From the NCBI GenBank assembly GCA_016782885.1, contig JADHXQ010000004.1, positions 1 to 64,000 on the forward strand: a stretch of DNA of 64,000 bases, in the 5' to 3' direction. The notes beneath the pieces were generated by a model. That model made no database searches, was not told the DNA's origin, and saw only the letters and a list, made by a program, of their open reading frames with translations. The first letter of the stretch is position 1, and every line of letters begins with the position of its first letter. Below are positions 8,936-19,200 of this stretch, piece after piece. A program made the translations under genes and the position numbers. Origin of the DNA: Phycisphaerae bacterium. Lineage in GTDB: Bacteria > Planctomycetota > Phycisphaerae > SM23-33.

Positions 8936-9388
8936 TCAAACCAGGATAACCACGCTCCTCAGGGCGAGTCGGGCCGCGTTGTCTCCAGGGTCAGGCGGGG
9001 GGGGATGCGGGATGATCTCGCCGCACGACACGTATACATATTCCGCCCATGCGGGCGCAAACACAGGCACGGGAATATCAGCAGGTTCGGGCACGTAAAC
9101 GACATCCACCGGCGCCACTTCAGGGTAGTCCAGAGAATGGCCCGGAAGATCCATGTCGGCACACGGGCAGCACCTGGCGAGGTCCTGGACCCTCTGGTGG
9201 GTTATCGGCAGACCGAGTTCCTCTGCCACTTTCGCCAGCGTGTGACTGCAGACGCCCGTCCTGGTATCTTCAAGCGAAATGTGACCGTCATAACCGATGC
9301 ACAGAACCAGCGATTCGGTATCGCCCAGTCCGACCAGGACCAGCGACACCAGCAACACGCAACTTGTGGTTCTCGTAATTTTTCTCAT
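8936..9388 (-). CDS. Small exported Cys-containing protein, unknown function
   Basis: 150 aa from ATG at 9388 (MRKITRTT...), chosen because it gives a normal signal peptide (basic start, hydrophobic core 'CVLLVSLVLVGL'); an upstream ATG at 9418 would add ten residues. The mature part has 'LCIGYDGHISLE', a CCPC cluster and further single cysteines, then a proline-rich tail ('HPPPPDPGD'). The 'CIG.DGH' pattern recalls hypothetical planctomycete proteins, but I do not recognise a characterised family. The cysteine pairs suggest disulfides or a metal site. It lies 136 nt upstream of the Rid gene on the same strand. Confidence 0.6.
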   Translation of the reverse strand: MRKITRTTSCVLLVSLVLVGLGDTESLVLCIGYDGHISLEDTRTGVCSHTLAKVAEELGLPITHQRVQDLARCCPCADMDLPGHSLDYPEVAPVDVVYVPEPADIPVPVFAPAWAEYVYVSCGEIIPHPPPPDPGDNAARLALRSVVILV

Positions 9389-9588
9389 CGCTACCACTGT
9401 CGTTCGGTAATTATGCATGTACGTCCGTCCAAACTCAATACAATCAGAACTCCAGACACCTCCAACCGGCGAGGCAAGTTTACCGGATTAACGGTCTATT
9501 ATTACGATTATTGCCCAACATGTCAAGACCGCCAACGCACATATTCAATTCGCACCACCAGCAATCGGATCGGTCGGCGGGATAGTAC

Positions 9589-9619
9589 TTGACACGGAGT
9601 CTGCACAAGACGGTATCAT
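9589..9619 (+). promoter_or_regulatory. Candidate promoter for the second HzsA-like operon
   Basis: TTGACA at 9589-9594 and TATCAT at 9614-9619, 19 nt apart; a perfect TATAAT overlaps just downstream at 9620-9625. The pair lies 67 nt before the ATG at 9686, in a 297-nt divergent gap with nothing else recognisable. Confidence 0.35.
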
Positions 9620-9685
9620 TATAATACATGGTACCGCCCCGGGCGGTCACCATGATCGACCGACAGCCTGCCGCAAGGAGACATC

Positions 9686-12600
9686 ATGAGCCGCAAGTAC
9701 CGAATTCTATTGCCCTTCTGCATAGTCCTGATCGTATTCGCCGGCGCAATCGAAACGCCCGCCAAACCCCCCGCCAGGACGGACGGCGCTGTGGCGACCA
9801 GCGAAGTGAAACGCGGCGGACAGAAACCGCAGCAGCTTTCAGCCAACGTCACCGGATTCGACGCCCTCACCCTGACCGCCGTGGGATACTCCTGGGGCCA
9901 GGCCGTCTGGGGAAACCCCAAACTCGTCGACGCCAAGGGCGCAGAAACCCGCCTGGTCGATCTGAAGCCCACCTCCGTCCGCGTCGGATGGGGAACCTTC
10001 TCCCGCAACAAGGGTCCCGACAACAGACCCCTGTCGATCGGCGGGGTGAAGATCCCCCGCGGGCTGTTCGCCCACGCAAACAGCGCGGTGGTCTACAAAC
10101 TCAGCGGAAAGTACGTTCGCTTTGAAGCTCAGGTGGGCATCAACCACACCGCCGGCGACAAGGGCAGCGTTGTTTTCAAGGTGTTCGACGCCAAGTCGTT
10201 CAAGAAGAGCAAAACTTTCAAGATCATCGGGAAAAGCATCATCCCAAATACCCCCGAACCGCCAAAGAAAAAGTTCAGCAGGGAAACTCTCGCATCATTA
10301 GAGAAGGCAATCACCAAATTGATCGCCGCCGGTTCCGGAAACACCGCGGCCGCCAAAAAGGCCCTGGCCGAAATACAATCGTGCATCAAATCGTTCGACG
10401 AGATCAGCAAGGGCCTCGACGCCGGGGAACCAGAAGCCATGAAACGCACCGAGGCGTTATGGGCGATCGTGCGAACCGTTCGCGTCGCCGAGCTCGACGC
10501 CCCGCTGCTCTTCGTAAAGCAGCATCCCTACTACGCCCCGCACATCTACGATGACTACCTGCCCTACCGTCCCGGCGGCGGTATCTACGTGATCGAAAAC
10601 CCCACCGCACCGATCGACCAGCATATCGTCCGTGCGATCATCGATCCCAAGACCCCCGAAACGCTCGGAGTGGGAGTCTATCGCGACCCGGACTTGTCAT
10701 TCGACGCAAAGCGCCTGGTATTCGCATTCAAGGGCGAAGACGGTAATACGAGCATTTACGAAATCGGCGTCGACGGTAAGGGCCTGAAGCGCCTGACCAA
10801 TCCGGGGTACGACTGCAGGGATAGAAAGCCCTCCCAGGGGCTCTACGGCAGGGGGCAGCACGATGTCACTCCGTGCTACCTGCCCAGCGGGCGGATCGCC
10901 TTTACTTCAACGCGCACCGGCGCGCACGTGATGTGCTTCAGCAACTACATCGACGTCCTGCACACAATGAACGGCGACGGCAGCGACATCAGGTGCATCT
11001 CGGTCAACAACCAGACCGAATTCGACCCGTCAGTCCTGCCCGACGGGCGGATCATCTACGGGCGATGGGAATACATCGACAAGTCCGCACTCTACATGCA
11101 AAGCCTCTGGACCGTGAATCCCGACGGGAGCAACGAGACCGCGTTCTTCGCAAACAACCTCGCCAAGCCGACGGCCGTACTGGACGCACGCGCCGTGCCC
11201 GGAACCGATCTGGTCGTCGCGTCGCTGACGCCCCACAACGGCCAGGCCGTCGGCGCCATCGCAATGATCGATTCGAAAGTGGGCAAGAACAGCCTTGACG
11301 CGATAACGAACTTCACGCCCGAATATCCCAAGGAAATGGACCAGGGCCTCAGGCGCGGACCGTGCGACCCCTGGCCGCTGTCGAAAGACGTTGTCCTCTT
11401 CGCCAACAACGCCCCGTCGCACGGGGCCCACGGCGTTATCGAACTGGTCGACCGATTCGGTCTCCGCGCCGTCATCCACCGCGAGCCGGACCTCTCGTGC
11501 TACGCGCCCATGCTCGTAAAACCCCGCCCCAGACCGCGGGACGTCATCTCGCTTATCCAGCCGGGCAAGCCCGCGACCTTCGTTGTCCACGATATCTATA
11601 AAGGCCTGACCGGTATCGAACGAGGACGCGTAAAGAAACTGCGCGTGATCGAAACCACTGCTCGCGTCAGCGGTATCCCGCGCGGCGGGAGATGGTGGAA
11701 CCAGGCGTTCCTGGCCAGTTGGCAGGGATCGTACGATATCAAATACTTCCTAGGCCTGGTTCCGGTCGAGAAGGACGGCTCGGCGTACTTCGAAGCGCCC
11801 CCCGGAAAAGCGATCTACTTCCAGGCACTCGACGCCGAGGGGCGGATGCTCCAGTCGCAGCGGACGTTCGTCCAGGCCGCCCCGGGAATCGCACGATCCT
11901 GCACCGGATGCCACATCAAGGAAGACAACGCGGCCCCGGCGGTGGCCACCATGCGCCCGATGGCAGCCCGAAAGGCCCCTGCCAAACTCAAAACCGAATC
12001 GTGGGGCGACGGTTTTCTCGACTACCCGACGATGGTCCAACCGGTGCTCGACAAGCGATGCGTAAGCTGTCACGGTGGCGAAAAAGGCATCGCCGGCGGG
12101 ATCGACCTGTCAGGCGGATGGACATATGCGTTCAATATCAGCTACGAAACGCTCATCAAGAACACGCTTGTCGGATTCCTGAACTGTAAGAACGGAGCGG
12201 TTCAGGCCACGAAAATACTCGATCCGCTGACCCACGGTTCGGGCGCCGCACCGCTCACCAAACTGCTGCTCGGCGGACACAAGAAACACATCAAGGACAT
12301 GCCGCAAAAGGAAATCGATCTGCTTCTGGCGTGGATGGACGGGAACTGCAACTACTACGGAACCTGGAACTACTCTCAACACGCGGTCGCAAATGCGCTG
12401 CTGTCGACCAGAGGCCCCCTGCTGGGACAGATCAAAACCGGCGGATGCCTGAAGTGCCACCCATCGGAAATCGGCAGCGATTGGGTGAACCTGAAAACAC
12501 CCGCACGAAGCCGCATACTCCGAGCTCCGATGAAAAAGGGCGAAAAATCGCTCGGTCTGGCGTCGTGTCGCGACCGCAAGGCCGCAAAACCGTCCATGCC

Positions 12601-12865
12601 GTTTGTCGGCAAGTGGACCCAACCGCCGGACGTCTTCGCCCCGAGAAAAACGCCCGCTCCCAATCCCGAAGGCAAGGTCGTCACGACATTCGCCGACACG
12701 ACCAACGCGACCTACCAGGCGATGCTGAAAATAATCACCGACGCCCGCGCAGCGGCTTTGAAGAGTCCACGAGTTGACATGCCCGGGGCGATAATCGAAA
12801 GAGGCGTCTGGCGAGAGCTAGCGCCCCTGGGACCGCCGGTCCTGCCGAAGGGAGCATCAAAATGA
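9686..12865 (+). CDS. Exported HzsA-like tri-haem protein with NPCBM domain
   Basis: 1059 aa. Signal peptide about 1-26. Residues about 58-170 match the NPCBM/NEW2 carbohydrate-binding-like module ('VRVGWGTFSRN', 'IPRGLFAHANS'). The middle carries the HzsA-like signatures 'RPGGGIYVIEN' and TolB-like repeats ('LPSGRIAFTSTR', 'LPDGRIIYGRWEYID'). There are three c-type haem motifs: CTGCH 739-743, CVSCH 792-796 and CLKCH 921-925, the third in a C-terminal extension the two paralogues lack. Likely an extracytoplasmic redox or haem enzyme of unknown substrate. AAGGAG stands 5 nt before the start. It overlaps the next gene by ATGA, which implies translational coupling. Confidence 0.85.
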   Translation: MSRKYRILLPFCIVLIVFAGAIETPAKPPARTDGAVATSEVKRGGQKPQQLSANVTGFDALTLTAVGYSWGQAVWGNPKLVDAKGAETRLVDLKPTSVRVGWGTFSRNKGPDNRPLSIGGVKIPRGLFAHANSAVVYKLSGKYVRFEAQVGINHTAGDKGSVVFKVFDAKSFKKSKTFKIIGKSIIPNTPEPPKKKFSRETLASLEKAITKLIAAGSGNTAAAKKALAEIQSCIKSFDEISKGLDAGEPEAMKRTEALWAIVRTVRVAELDAPLLFVKQHPYYAPHIYDDYLPYRPGGGIYVIENPTAPIDQHIVRAIIDPKTPETLGVGVYRDPDLSFDAKRLVFAFKGEDGNTSIYEIGVDGKGLKRLTNPGYDCRDRKPSQGLYGRGQHDVTPCYLPSGRIAFTSTRTGAHVMCFSNYIDVLHTMNGDGSDIRCISVNNQTEFDPSVLPDGRIIYGRWEYIDKSALYMQSLWTVNPDGSNETAFFANNLAKPTAVLDARAVPGTDLVVASLTPHNGQAVGAIAMIDSKVGKNSLDAITNFTPEYPKEMDQGLRRGPCDPWPLSKDVVLFANNAPSHGAHGVIELVDRFGLRAVIHREPDLSCYAPMLVKPRPRPRDVISLIQPGKPATFVVHDIYKGLTGIERGRVKKLRVIETTARVSGIPRGGRWWNQAFLASWQGSYDIKYFLGLVPVEKDGSAYFEAPPGKAIYFQALDAEGRMLQSQRTFVQAAPGIARSCTGCHIKEDNAAPAVATMRPMAARKAPAKLKTESWGDGFLDYPTMVQPVLDKRCVSCHGGEKGIAGGIDLSGGWTYAFNISYETLIKNTLVGFLNCKNGAVQATKILDPLTHGSGAAPLTKLLLGGHKKHIKDMPQKEIDLLLAWMDGNCNYYGTWNYSQHAVANALLSTRGPLLGQIKTGGCLKCHPSEIGSDWVNLKTPARSRILRAPMKKGEKSLGLASCRDRKAAKPSMPFVGKWTQPPDVFAPRKTPAPNPEGKVVTTFADTTNATYQAMLKIITDARAAALKSPRVDMPGAIIERGVWRELAPLGPPVLPKGASK

Positions 12866-14340
12866 ACTGTTTCTCCTGCGTATGCATGACGTTCCTCGTT
12901 GTTGTCGCTTTCGGCGCGGCGGTCGAGGCCGGTGACGCATTGTTCTTCCGCGAGGACACGCGCGATATCCCGCCGGCGTTGCCGATCACACAGGAGCACG
13001 TCTCAAATCCCGCTCTTACGCTCGGGCTGTACGGGCCGGGCAAGACCGGAATCAAGAAGAGCTATCACGAAACCGCCAAAAGCGATCCGCACTACATCTG
13101 GTCAGGGCAGTGCAAGGGCAAGTGGGCTTTCGCATTCGCCAAAAAAGGAGCCCCGGCCGATCTGACCGACGACGACGCCCAAATCCGCATGAGTACGAAG
13201 AACTACGGGCGGACAGTCTACGTCATTCTGAAAACGCCCGACGGCTGGTTGATCAGCAACCAGGGGGCCGGAGCGTCAAAAGACTGGCGGCGGATCATTC
13301 TGAGAATCAGCGACATGTCCTGGTCGAAACTTGACATCGACACCGTCACACGCGGCGAGCGGATCAAGAAAGCAAACCTGAAGCGGATTACGGAGATCGG
13401 CGTGACCGATCTGAAGCCCGGCGGCGGTAGCAGAGCCTGCTCGCGTGTGGATTGGATCGAAGTGTGGCTCCGCATGCCCAAGCAGCGGATGCATGCCGTC
13501 AGGGCGGCTGACGGGTATCAGTTCTACGATGGCGACAGGCCCGTGCTGTTCTACCACACTGGAACGAACACCTACAAAGGCACGCACGCCCGCGCGAGCT
13601 ACGTACACCCGCTTACGGGGCTCGACGGCGAAGTGTTGACCGAGGATTTCCCCGACGACCACCTGCACCATCGCGGGATATTCTGGGCGTGGCATCAGAT
13701 GACGGTGGGCGGAAAGTCCGTCGGCGACCACTGGGCGTGCCAGACTATCGTCTGGGACGCCCGCGAGTCCGGCGTGATCGAATCGCCCGCCGGTTCGACC
13801 GCCGTCAAAGCCACCGTCCACCTGAAGTCGCCCAAATACAAGAACGGTAAGGAAGCATTCCTCCAAGAGACCGTAACCATTCGAGCCCATCGAATCGTAG
13901 ATCAGTCGCGGGCGATCGATTTCACTATCGCGTTAAAATCGCTGGTCGACGCGGAAGTGAAAATCGGCGGCGCCGAAAACGATAAAGGATACGGAGGCTT
14001 CTCCACCCGCATCGTCATGCCCTCGGACCTGTCGATGACCGGTCCCAAGGGCGCCGTAACGCCAAAACGGACCCCCGTTGCCGCCGGTGAGTGGCTCAAC
14101 TTCGCCGGCACGTTCGGAAAGAACAAGTCCGCCATCGCGGTCCTCGTCCACCCCGACAACCCGGGCTATCCCCAACCGTGGATCCTGCGAAAGAAAGGCA
14201 GCGCCCAGAACGCAGTCTACCCCGGCCGCCACGCGGTCACCGTTCCGAAAGACAAACCGCTGGTCCTGCGATATCGCCTACTGCTCCACAAGCAGGCGGA
14301 CCTCACCAAAGAGCACGCCAAACTGAAAGACTGGAAATAG
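12862..14340 (+). CDS. Exported PmoA-like (DUF6807) protein
   Basis: 492 aa. Signal peptide about 1-23. The C-terminal two thirds match the family annotated 'PmoA' or DUF6807: 'YHTGTNTYKGTHARASYVHPL' split around residues 231-251, then 'DFPDDHLHHRGIFWAWHQM' around 260-278, then 'RAIDFTIAL'. Despite the name, this family is a soluble beta-sandwich protein found in glycan-degradation loci and has no shown link to methane oxidation. Residues about 30-190 are an extra domain that may bind carbohydrate. Its ATG overlaps the stop of the HzsA-like gene, so the two products are probably made in fixed proportion. The reaction is unknown. Confidence 0.8.
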   Translation: MNCFSCVCMTFLVVVAFGAAVEAGDALFFREDTRDIPPALPITQEHVSNPALTLGLYGPGKTGIKKSYHETAKSDPHYIWSGQCKGKWAFAFAKKGAPADLTDDDAQIRMSTKNYGRTVYVILKTPDGWLISNQGAGASKDWRRIILRISDMSWSKLDIDTVTRGERIKKANLKRITEIGVTDLKPGGGSRACSRVDWIEVWLRMPKQRMHAVRAADGYQFYDGDRPVLFYHTGTNTYKGTHARASYVHPLTGLDGEVLTEDFPDDHLHHRGIFWAWHQMTVGGKSVGDHWACQTIVWDARESGVIESPAGSTAVKATVHLKSPKYKNGKEAFLQETVTIRAHRIVDQSRAIDFTIALKSLVDAEVKIGGAENDKGYGGFSTRIVMPSDLSMTGPKGAVTPKRTPVAAGEWLNFAGTFGKNKSAIAVLVHPDNPGYPQPWILRKKGSAQNAVYPGRHAVTVPKDKPLVLRYRLLLHKQADLTKEHAKLKDWK

Positions 14341-14365
14341 CAAGGCGTGATGCAGAGACACCGTC

Positions 14366-14471
14366 GCCGTGGAGCCCACCGGAGGTGGGTGATTTGATCG
14401 TAGCCCAGGGTGAACCCGAAGGGTGAGCCCTGGGCTACGATCAGTCATCCGCCTCCAGCGGACTCCACGGC
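14366..14471. repeat. Nested palindromic element between convergent genes
   Basis: Outer arms GCCGTGGAG (14366-14374) and CTCCACGGC (14463-14471) enclose imperfectly paired CCACCGGAGGTGG/CCGCCTCCAGCGG, and an inner perfect 15-bp pair, GATCGTAGCCCAGGG (14396-14410) with CCCTGGGCTACGATC (14428-14442). The inner loop itself holds ACCC-GAA-GGGT. The element fills the 142-nt gap between two convergent stop codons. It could terminate transcription from both sides, although no U-tract follows, or be a dispersed repeat unit. Confidence 0.8.
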
Positions 14472-14482
14472 AAACGCTTTCG

Positions 14483-15292
14483 TCAAATAAACCGCGCTTT
14501 GAGATACTCTCCGTTTGCTCGGGTTACGGCATCGGGGTCTACCTCCGCACGGGGCGATTCGTCCTCGACCATGATCCAGCCCTGGTAGTTGTTCTGTTCG
14601 AGGGCGCTGACGATTCCGGCGAAATCGATATCGCCTGCGCCCATCTCGGCCCAGGTTCCGTCTTGGCGCATGTCCTTGAAATGGACGTGCCGGATTGCAG
14701 GTCCATACTCCTGGAAGATCGCGACGGGGTCCATACCGCCTTTGGCGATGTGCCCCGCGTCGGGAGCAAATCCGACCACGGACGTGTCCAGGCCGTCCAT
14801 GAGAACCTTGTAGTCCTCGGCGATCCGAAACACCGAGCCCTCGGGCGAGTTGGGATGAAATGCGGTTCGGACACCGCTGTCGGCGGCACGCCGGCCGATG
14901 GCGTTGCTGCAGGCGATACAGTTGTCCTGCCGCTCGGCCAAGTTGCCGCGGTCGGTCTGCGGCATCTGGCAGAGTGCGAGGATCGTGCCGGGAAAGTGCG
15001 ATTGCAGCATCGCGATGACCCTGTCGGCTTCGGCTGATTCTTCGGGCGTTTCCTTCGGCGCCAGCCAATCGCAGACGAGGCAGATCGCCGCAAGGGCGAG
15101 CCCTTTTTCCTGCAGGTCCCCTGCCAGCCTGGCGGGGTCTTCGTTGTACGGACCAAGCATGCAGACTTCAGCCTCGATTCCCGCAAAGCCTGCTTCGGCG
15201 ACCACGTCTATGATGCGATCGAGGCGCTGCGAGTACTTATCGTATGACATCTGCCACGTATAGGTTTGGCATCCGTATTGGATTGCACACAT
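14483..15292 (-). CDS. Xylose-isomerase-like TIM-barrel sugar isomerase/epimerase
   Basis: 269 aa, normal for the IolE/Hyi-type family. These cytoplasmic enzymes isomerise, epimerise or dehydrate sugars and inositols with a divalent metal. Visible motifs: 'FAGIEAEV' near 40, 'TAFHPNSPEG' near 144, 'GFAPDAGHIAKGG' near 171, 'HVHFKDM' near 197 and 'MVEDES' near 237, which supply the usual Glu/Asp/His metal ligands. Start at 15292 is fixed by AAGGAG 6 nt upstream; a longer in-frame start at 15313 would run into the preceding gene. It forms a two-gene unit with the alpha/beta hydrolase (10-nt gap). The substrate is unknown. Confidence 0.88.
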   Translation of the reverse strand: MCAIQYGCQTYTWQMSYDKYSQRLDRIIDVVAEAGFAGIEAEVCMLGPYNEDPARLAGDLQEKGLALAAICLVCDWLAPKETPEESAEADRVIAMLQSHFPGTILALCQMPQTDRGNLAERQDNCIACSNAIGRRAADSGVRTAFHPNSPEGSVFRIAEDYKVLMDGLDTSVVGFAPDAGHIAKGGMDPVAIFQEYGPAIRHVHFKDMRQDGTWAEMGAGDIDFAGIVSALEQNNYQGWIMVEDESPRAEVDPDAVTRANGEYLKARFI

Positions 15293-15302
15293 GGTTTTCT
15301 CC

Positions 15303-16076
15303 TTAATTGGCAAGCAGGAATTTCGTTGTCGTCTCGTTGAATGTCTTCAGGTCTTCCCAGTGATGACAGTGCCCCAGGCCGGGGAGTACAAACAGTTCCG
15401 AATTCGGTAAGCGTCCGTGCATCTCCTCGCTGCAACGGAGCGGAGTGAAAATATCGGCGTCACCGACGGTCAATAGGCAGGGCGTCTGAATCTCACCCAG
15501 GCGATCGAGTGTGTCGTGGTCGCTGCAGGCGGCACATTGTGCGTCAAAGGCATGGGCGGCCATCGGGTTGTCTTTGGCGTCTTTTCTGCCGACAAGCAGG
15601 TCCGCGTAATTGGCGCCGAAATGATCCGGGGCGAAGATCCACAATTGCAGGAGCTGCATGAAGTCCTCGGGCGGGATCAGCGGACGGACCCGAGTGAAAT
15701 GTTCGAACACGTCTTTCATGTACCGATCGCACCGCGCCCAGGAGCTTATCAGCACCATGGATCTCACGCGATCGGGCGCCAGAAGCGCCATGCACTGGGC
15801 AATCGCGCTGCCCATGGAAATACCGGCCACTCGGGCGGAATCGATCTCCAGTTCATCCATCATCGCAAGCGTGTCTTGCGCCATCATCTCCGTGCTGTAC
15901 GGGCCTTCGGGCTTGGGAGAATCTCCCGCCCCGCGGTTGTCAGGCATGATACAGTGAAAATGCCGGGAATACGCCTTGGCGTGCAGTTCCCACAAACTGT
16001 TGTCGGCGCCCAATCCCATAATGAGGACGAGCGGCTCGCCCTGGCCGACTACTTCATAATGCAGCTTAACGGGCAT
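15303..16076 (-). CDS. Alpha/beta hydrolase
   Basis: 257 aa, typical length. Cytoplasmic (no signal peptide). Catalytic triad visible: nucleophile S87 in 'GISMGS', D208 in 'VGDADIFTP' and H236 in 'PGLGHCHHW'; the oxyanion segment 'MGLGADNSLW' is at 20-29 and 'DNRGAGDS' at 46-53. This is the layout of lactonases, esterases and 3-oxoadipate enol-lactonases. Paired with the sugar isomerase it could open a sugar lactone, which is inference only. AAGGAGATATCATCC immediately precedes the ATG. Confidence 0.88.
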   Translation of the reverse strand: MPVKLHYEVVGQGEPLVLIMGLGADNSLWELHAKAYSRHFHCIMPDNRGAGDSPKPEGPYSTEMMAQDTLAMMDELEIDSARVAGISMGSAIAQCMALLAPDRVRSMVLISSWARCDRYMKDVFEHFTRVRPLIPPEDFMQLLQLWIFAPDHFGANYADLLVGRKDAKDNPMAAHAFDAQCAACSDHDTLDRLGEIQTPCLLTVGDADIFTPLRCSEEMHGRLPNSELFVLPGLGHCHHWEDLKTFNETTTKFLLAN

Positions 16077-16229
16077 GGATGATATCTCCTTCGGTTTTCC
16101 GATTACTCGCGGGTGGGAAAATTATTGCGCGCAGCGTCATGGATTTCCACTTTGGTTTTCAGATGCATCTTGGTTTTGTACTTGCAGAATTTGCGTGGCT
16201 GGAGTTTCTTCCATGCGAAAATCACGGTC

Positions 16230-19200
16230 TCACTTCAAACAGATCACACCGCCATCCCGCAGGACCACGAACAGCTTGCCGCCCGCGGTTATCATACCGT
16301 CGAAGATGGGCAAAGCCGGTAATCTGATCTCGCTGAGCTTCTCACCGTCCTTTGTGGAGACAGCCCAGAGCTGAACGCCCTTTCGACCTTCGAACGAGGC
16401 CATGGGATCGGTCGGATCGAAAATGTCTGGAGGCCCGGCGACAAAGAGCGTGTCCCCGGCAAGCGTCATCGCGGTGATGCGAAGCTTCACCCATTTGAAC
16501 CATACGGGATCTTCGGATCGCGTATATCCAATGCCCTTGTCTTTGTCGTGGGCGGCGTAGTCGAGAACGGGTTCGACGTCGTTCTTGTCGGCAAGGAGGA
16601 GATAGCCCTTCGTACCGGGATTCATGCGTGGGGTAAGTCTGTCACGGCTGGGGAAGCTCTGGACGGCATAGGTGTTCCTGGGACCGACAACCAGGATCTG
16701 TCCGGACTTGGCCGCACGATGGGCATGTTGGAAACCAGGCCAGTCCTTACCGTACATCCAGTAGGTGCGGTTGTAGTATGTGTCATCCAGGAAACTGCTC
16801 TTGTTGAGGAGATGGAGGCCCATGCGGCGGTCGCCATTGTGGCCGCGTCTGATTTCGGCGCTGGCAAACGTGCTGTAATCCTTCCTGCCGTTTTTCTGCG
16901 TTTGGTAACCGGGGACTGTGTAGGGCTTATTGCGAATGTCGATACCGGTCAATTTGGGGTTTGGTTTGACGTATGGAACTTCCATTCTCTTTAATGACGA
17001 ATCGAACTTGATCTGAGAAAGGTAGATATACCCGCCTTCGCTGACCAGGATGTCGGAGTGCGCGCCCTCGATGTGGAATGCGGGATTGAACGGCTTCCCC
17101 TCGGCGTCTTTTCGTGTCGCAGACGTCGTATCGATGCGCTTTTTGTGGACAACATCGCCGGTTTTCGGATTAATGGCGTAGACACGGATACCGCCATCAA
17201 GGTAAGTGGAGCGTCCGGAAGTGGCGTATGCCAGGCCCTTGTGAATAAGAACACTGCCATGAACGCGCCACGGCGATTCGAGCTGATCCTCGACGACTAT
17301 CATTCTTTCGACCGGTGCGGCCTGGACGCGCCACGCCAGCTCGCCGTCAGAGGCTCGCAGGCAATAAACCCAACCATCGCCGCAACCAAAGAGCACCTGC
17401 CCGTTATAGATTGTCGGTGGCGAGTCGACGCGCCCGTCAGGCGTGAAGGCCCACGCCTCCTTACCGGTGACCGCGTCTAACGCAATGAGACGCTGCCGGG
17501 ACTTTGCGGAGATGAACAGCTTACCGTAAGCAAACACTGGAGGAGTTAGTCTTCCACCGATCTTCTGTCTCCACTGACGGGACATCTTGCCGCTCATAGC
17601 CACCGGCGACGCGCCGGTTCGCCTGGCATCGCGACGGTATGTCGGCCAGTCCGTTGGCGAGGTCGCCTTTGAAGTCGCGGCGCCGTATGCGGGCCCTTTG
17701 ATAAGTTTACCGCCGAATGCGGGCGTTGTCTCGTTCTTATCGATCGTCGCCAGGGCATTGAATCCGAGCAGCATCACGCCGCCGTAGCACAGGCATGGGT
17801 GTGGGGCCACGTAAAGCAGTCCGTTGCTCGGAAGTACGCCATACGAACACGGTCCGCGGAGCCAGTCGTTCTGGCAACTCTCGCCACCGGTCATGCTGAT
17901 GAACTCCGTTCCGCGATTTGGGCTGATGACGTAGTTCGTGGTTGCCCGGCTCTTGTAACAGCGGGGATGGTGGCCTTTGCTGAAAATGTTGGTTGTATCA
18001 ACTTTGGCGACGGTCTTGCCCGTCTCCAGATCAACACCGCTCAAGTAGTTCTGCCATGCCTTTCCGTGGGCTACAAAGAGGTCCCTTCCGCCGCCTGCGG
18101 CCTTCCACAGAACCTTGCCCGATTCCGCATCAAGCGCCCAGAGCTTGTTGCCCGGACCGTGGATGAGAACCTTTGTGTCCGCCAGCACGAGAGATCCGCC
18201 CCTGCCCGTCCTGGGTTTCCTCTTTCTCTTCCCCTTGGCGGGTTCTTGTTTTTTGGGCGCCGGTGCTGCGAGATCCACTGCCCATTTCCGCCTGCCGTCG
18301 GCGAGCGAGCGGCGGGTGACTATATTGCCCGCGTGATAGAACACGCCGTGATCGTTCACCGCCAGACTATGTTGACTGACGTGAGGCTCCCTGGTCCGCC
18401 AAAGCGTTTTACCGGTTAATTTGTCCAGGAGCATCAGGCTGTTTTCCGCTCCGGCGCGAATGCGAGCGAGGATGGTGTCGCCATACATTACGAGCTCGTC
18501 AGTACGATCGGTCCGCTCGAAAGTCTTCAGCAATTCACCGCTGGCGGCGTCCAGAACCGAAATTGGACTGGAGAATCCGAGCGTGATGTACAGTTTATCG
18601 CCATCGACTGCGAGCCGCCGCATCACACCGCGCGGGATCCCGCGGAGCGACGTAGACCGCCACACCTGCGACCCCCAGTCAGGCAGCGATTTCTTCCAGA
18701 GAAGCACCCCGCTATGCGCATCGCGGACGATGAGCGTCCAGCGTTCAGGAATCGGCTTTTCGGTAATCCCGCTGAGCCCCTGGTCGAATACATAGAAGAT
18801 TCTCCCGTTACCTGTGACCATAGTCGCGACACTTGAGGTGAATTCGTGGCTGCGCGACCACCATGGCCCGGCATGCCAGCGCAGACGGCGCGGTGGTCCT
18901 ACGCGAGTATCGCCGGCCGTTCGCGTGTTGCTGGAATCGTGCAGGTACTGGGGCCATTCATCCATATCCTTCGGCCAGGGCTTAATCGTCTTCTTCCCGC
19001 CGATCATCGCCACGCCACGAGGCGCGAGCACGCGCATAACCTCGCTCATCGGTACGGTCCCCAGGCTGTCGGCCGCCAGCAGATTCACCAGGTCGCCGGC
19101 ATAGGGCAGGACGCTGCCGGACCATTGACGGATGGAGACAGGTCCGTACACGCCTTCTTTGTGCAGGCGATTGCGTGCGATCGCCACTTTGGCCGCGTCG

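Noticed and set aside
12862-14340. Methane monooxygenase subunit, from the family name PmoA
   Set aside because: Soluble, secreted beta-sandwich protein with no membrane helices or copper-site motifs of particulate methane monooxygenase.
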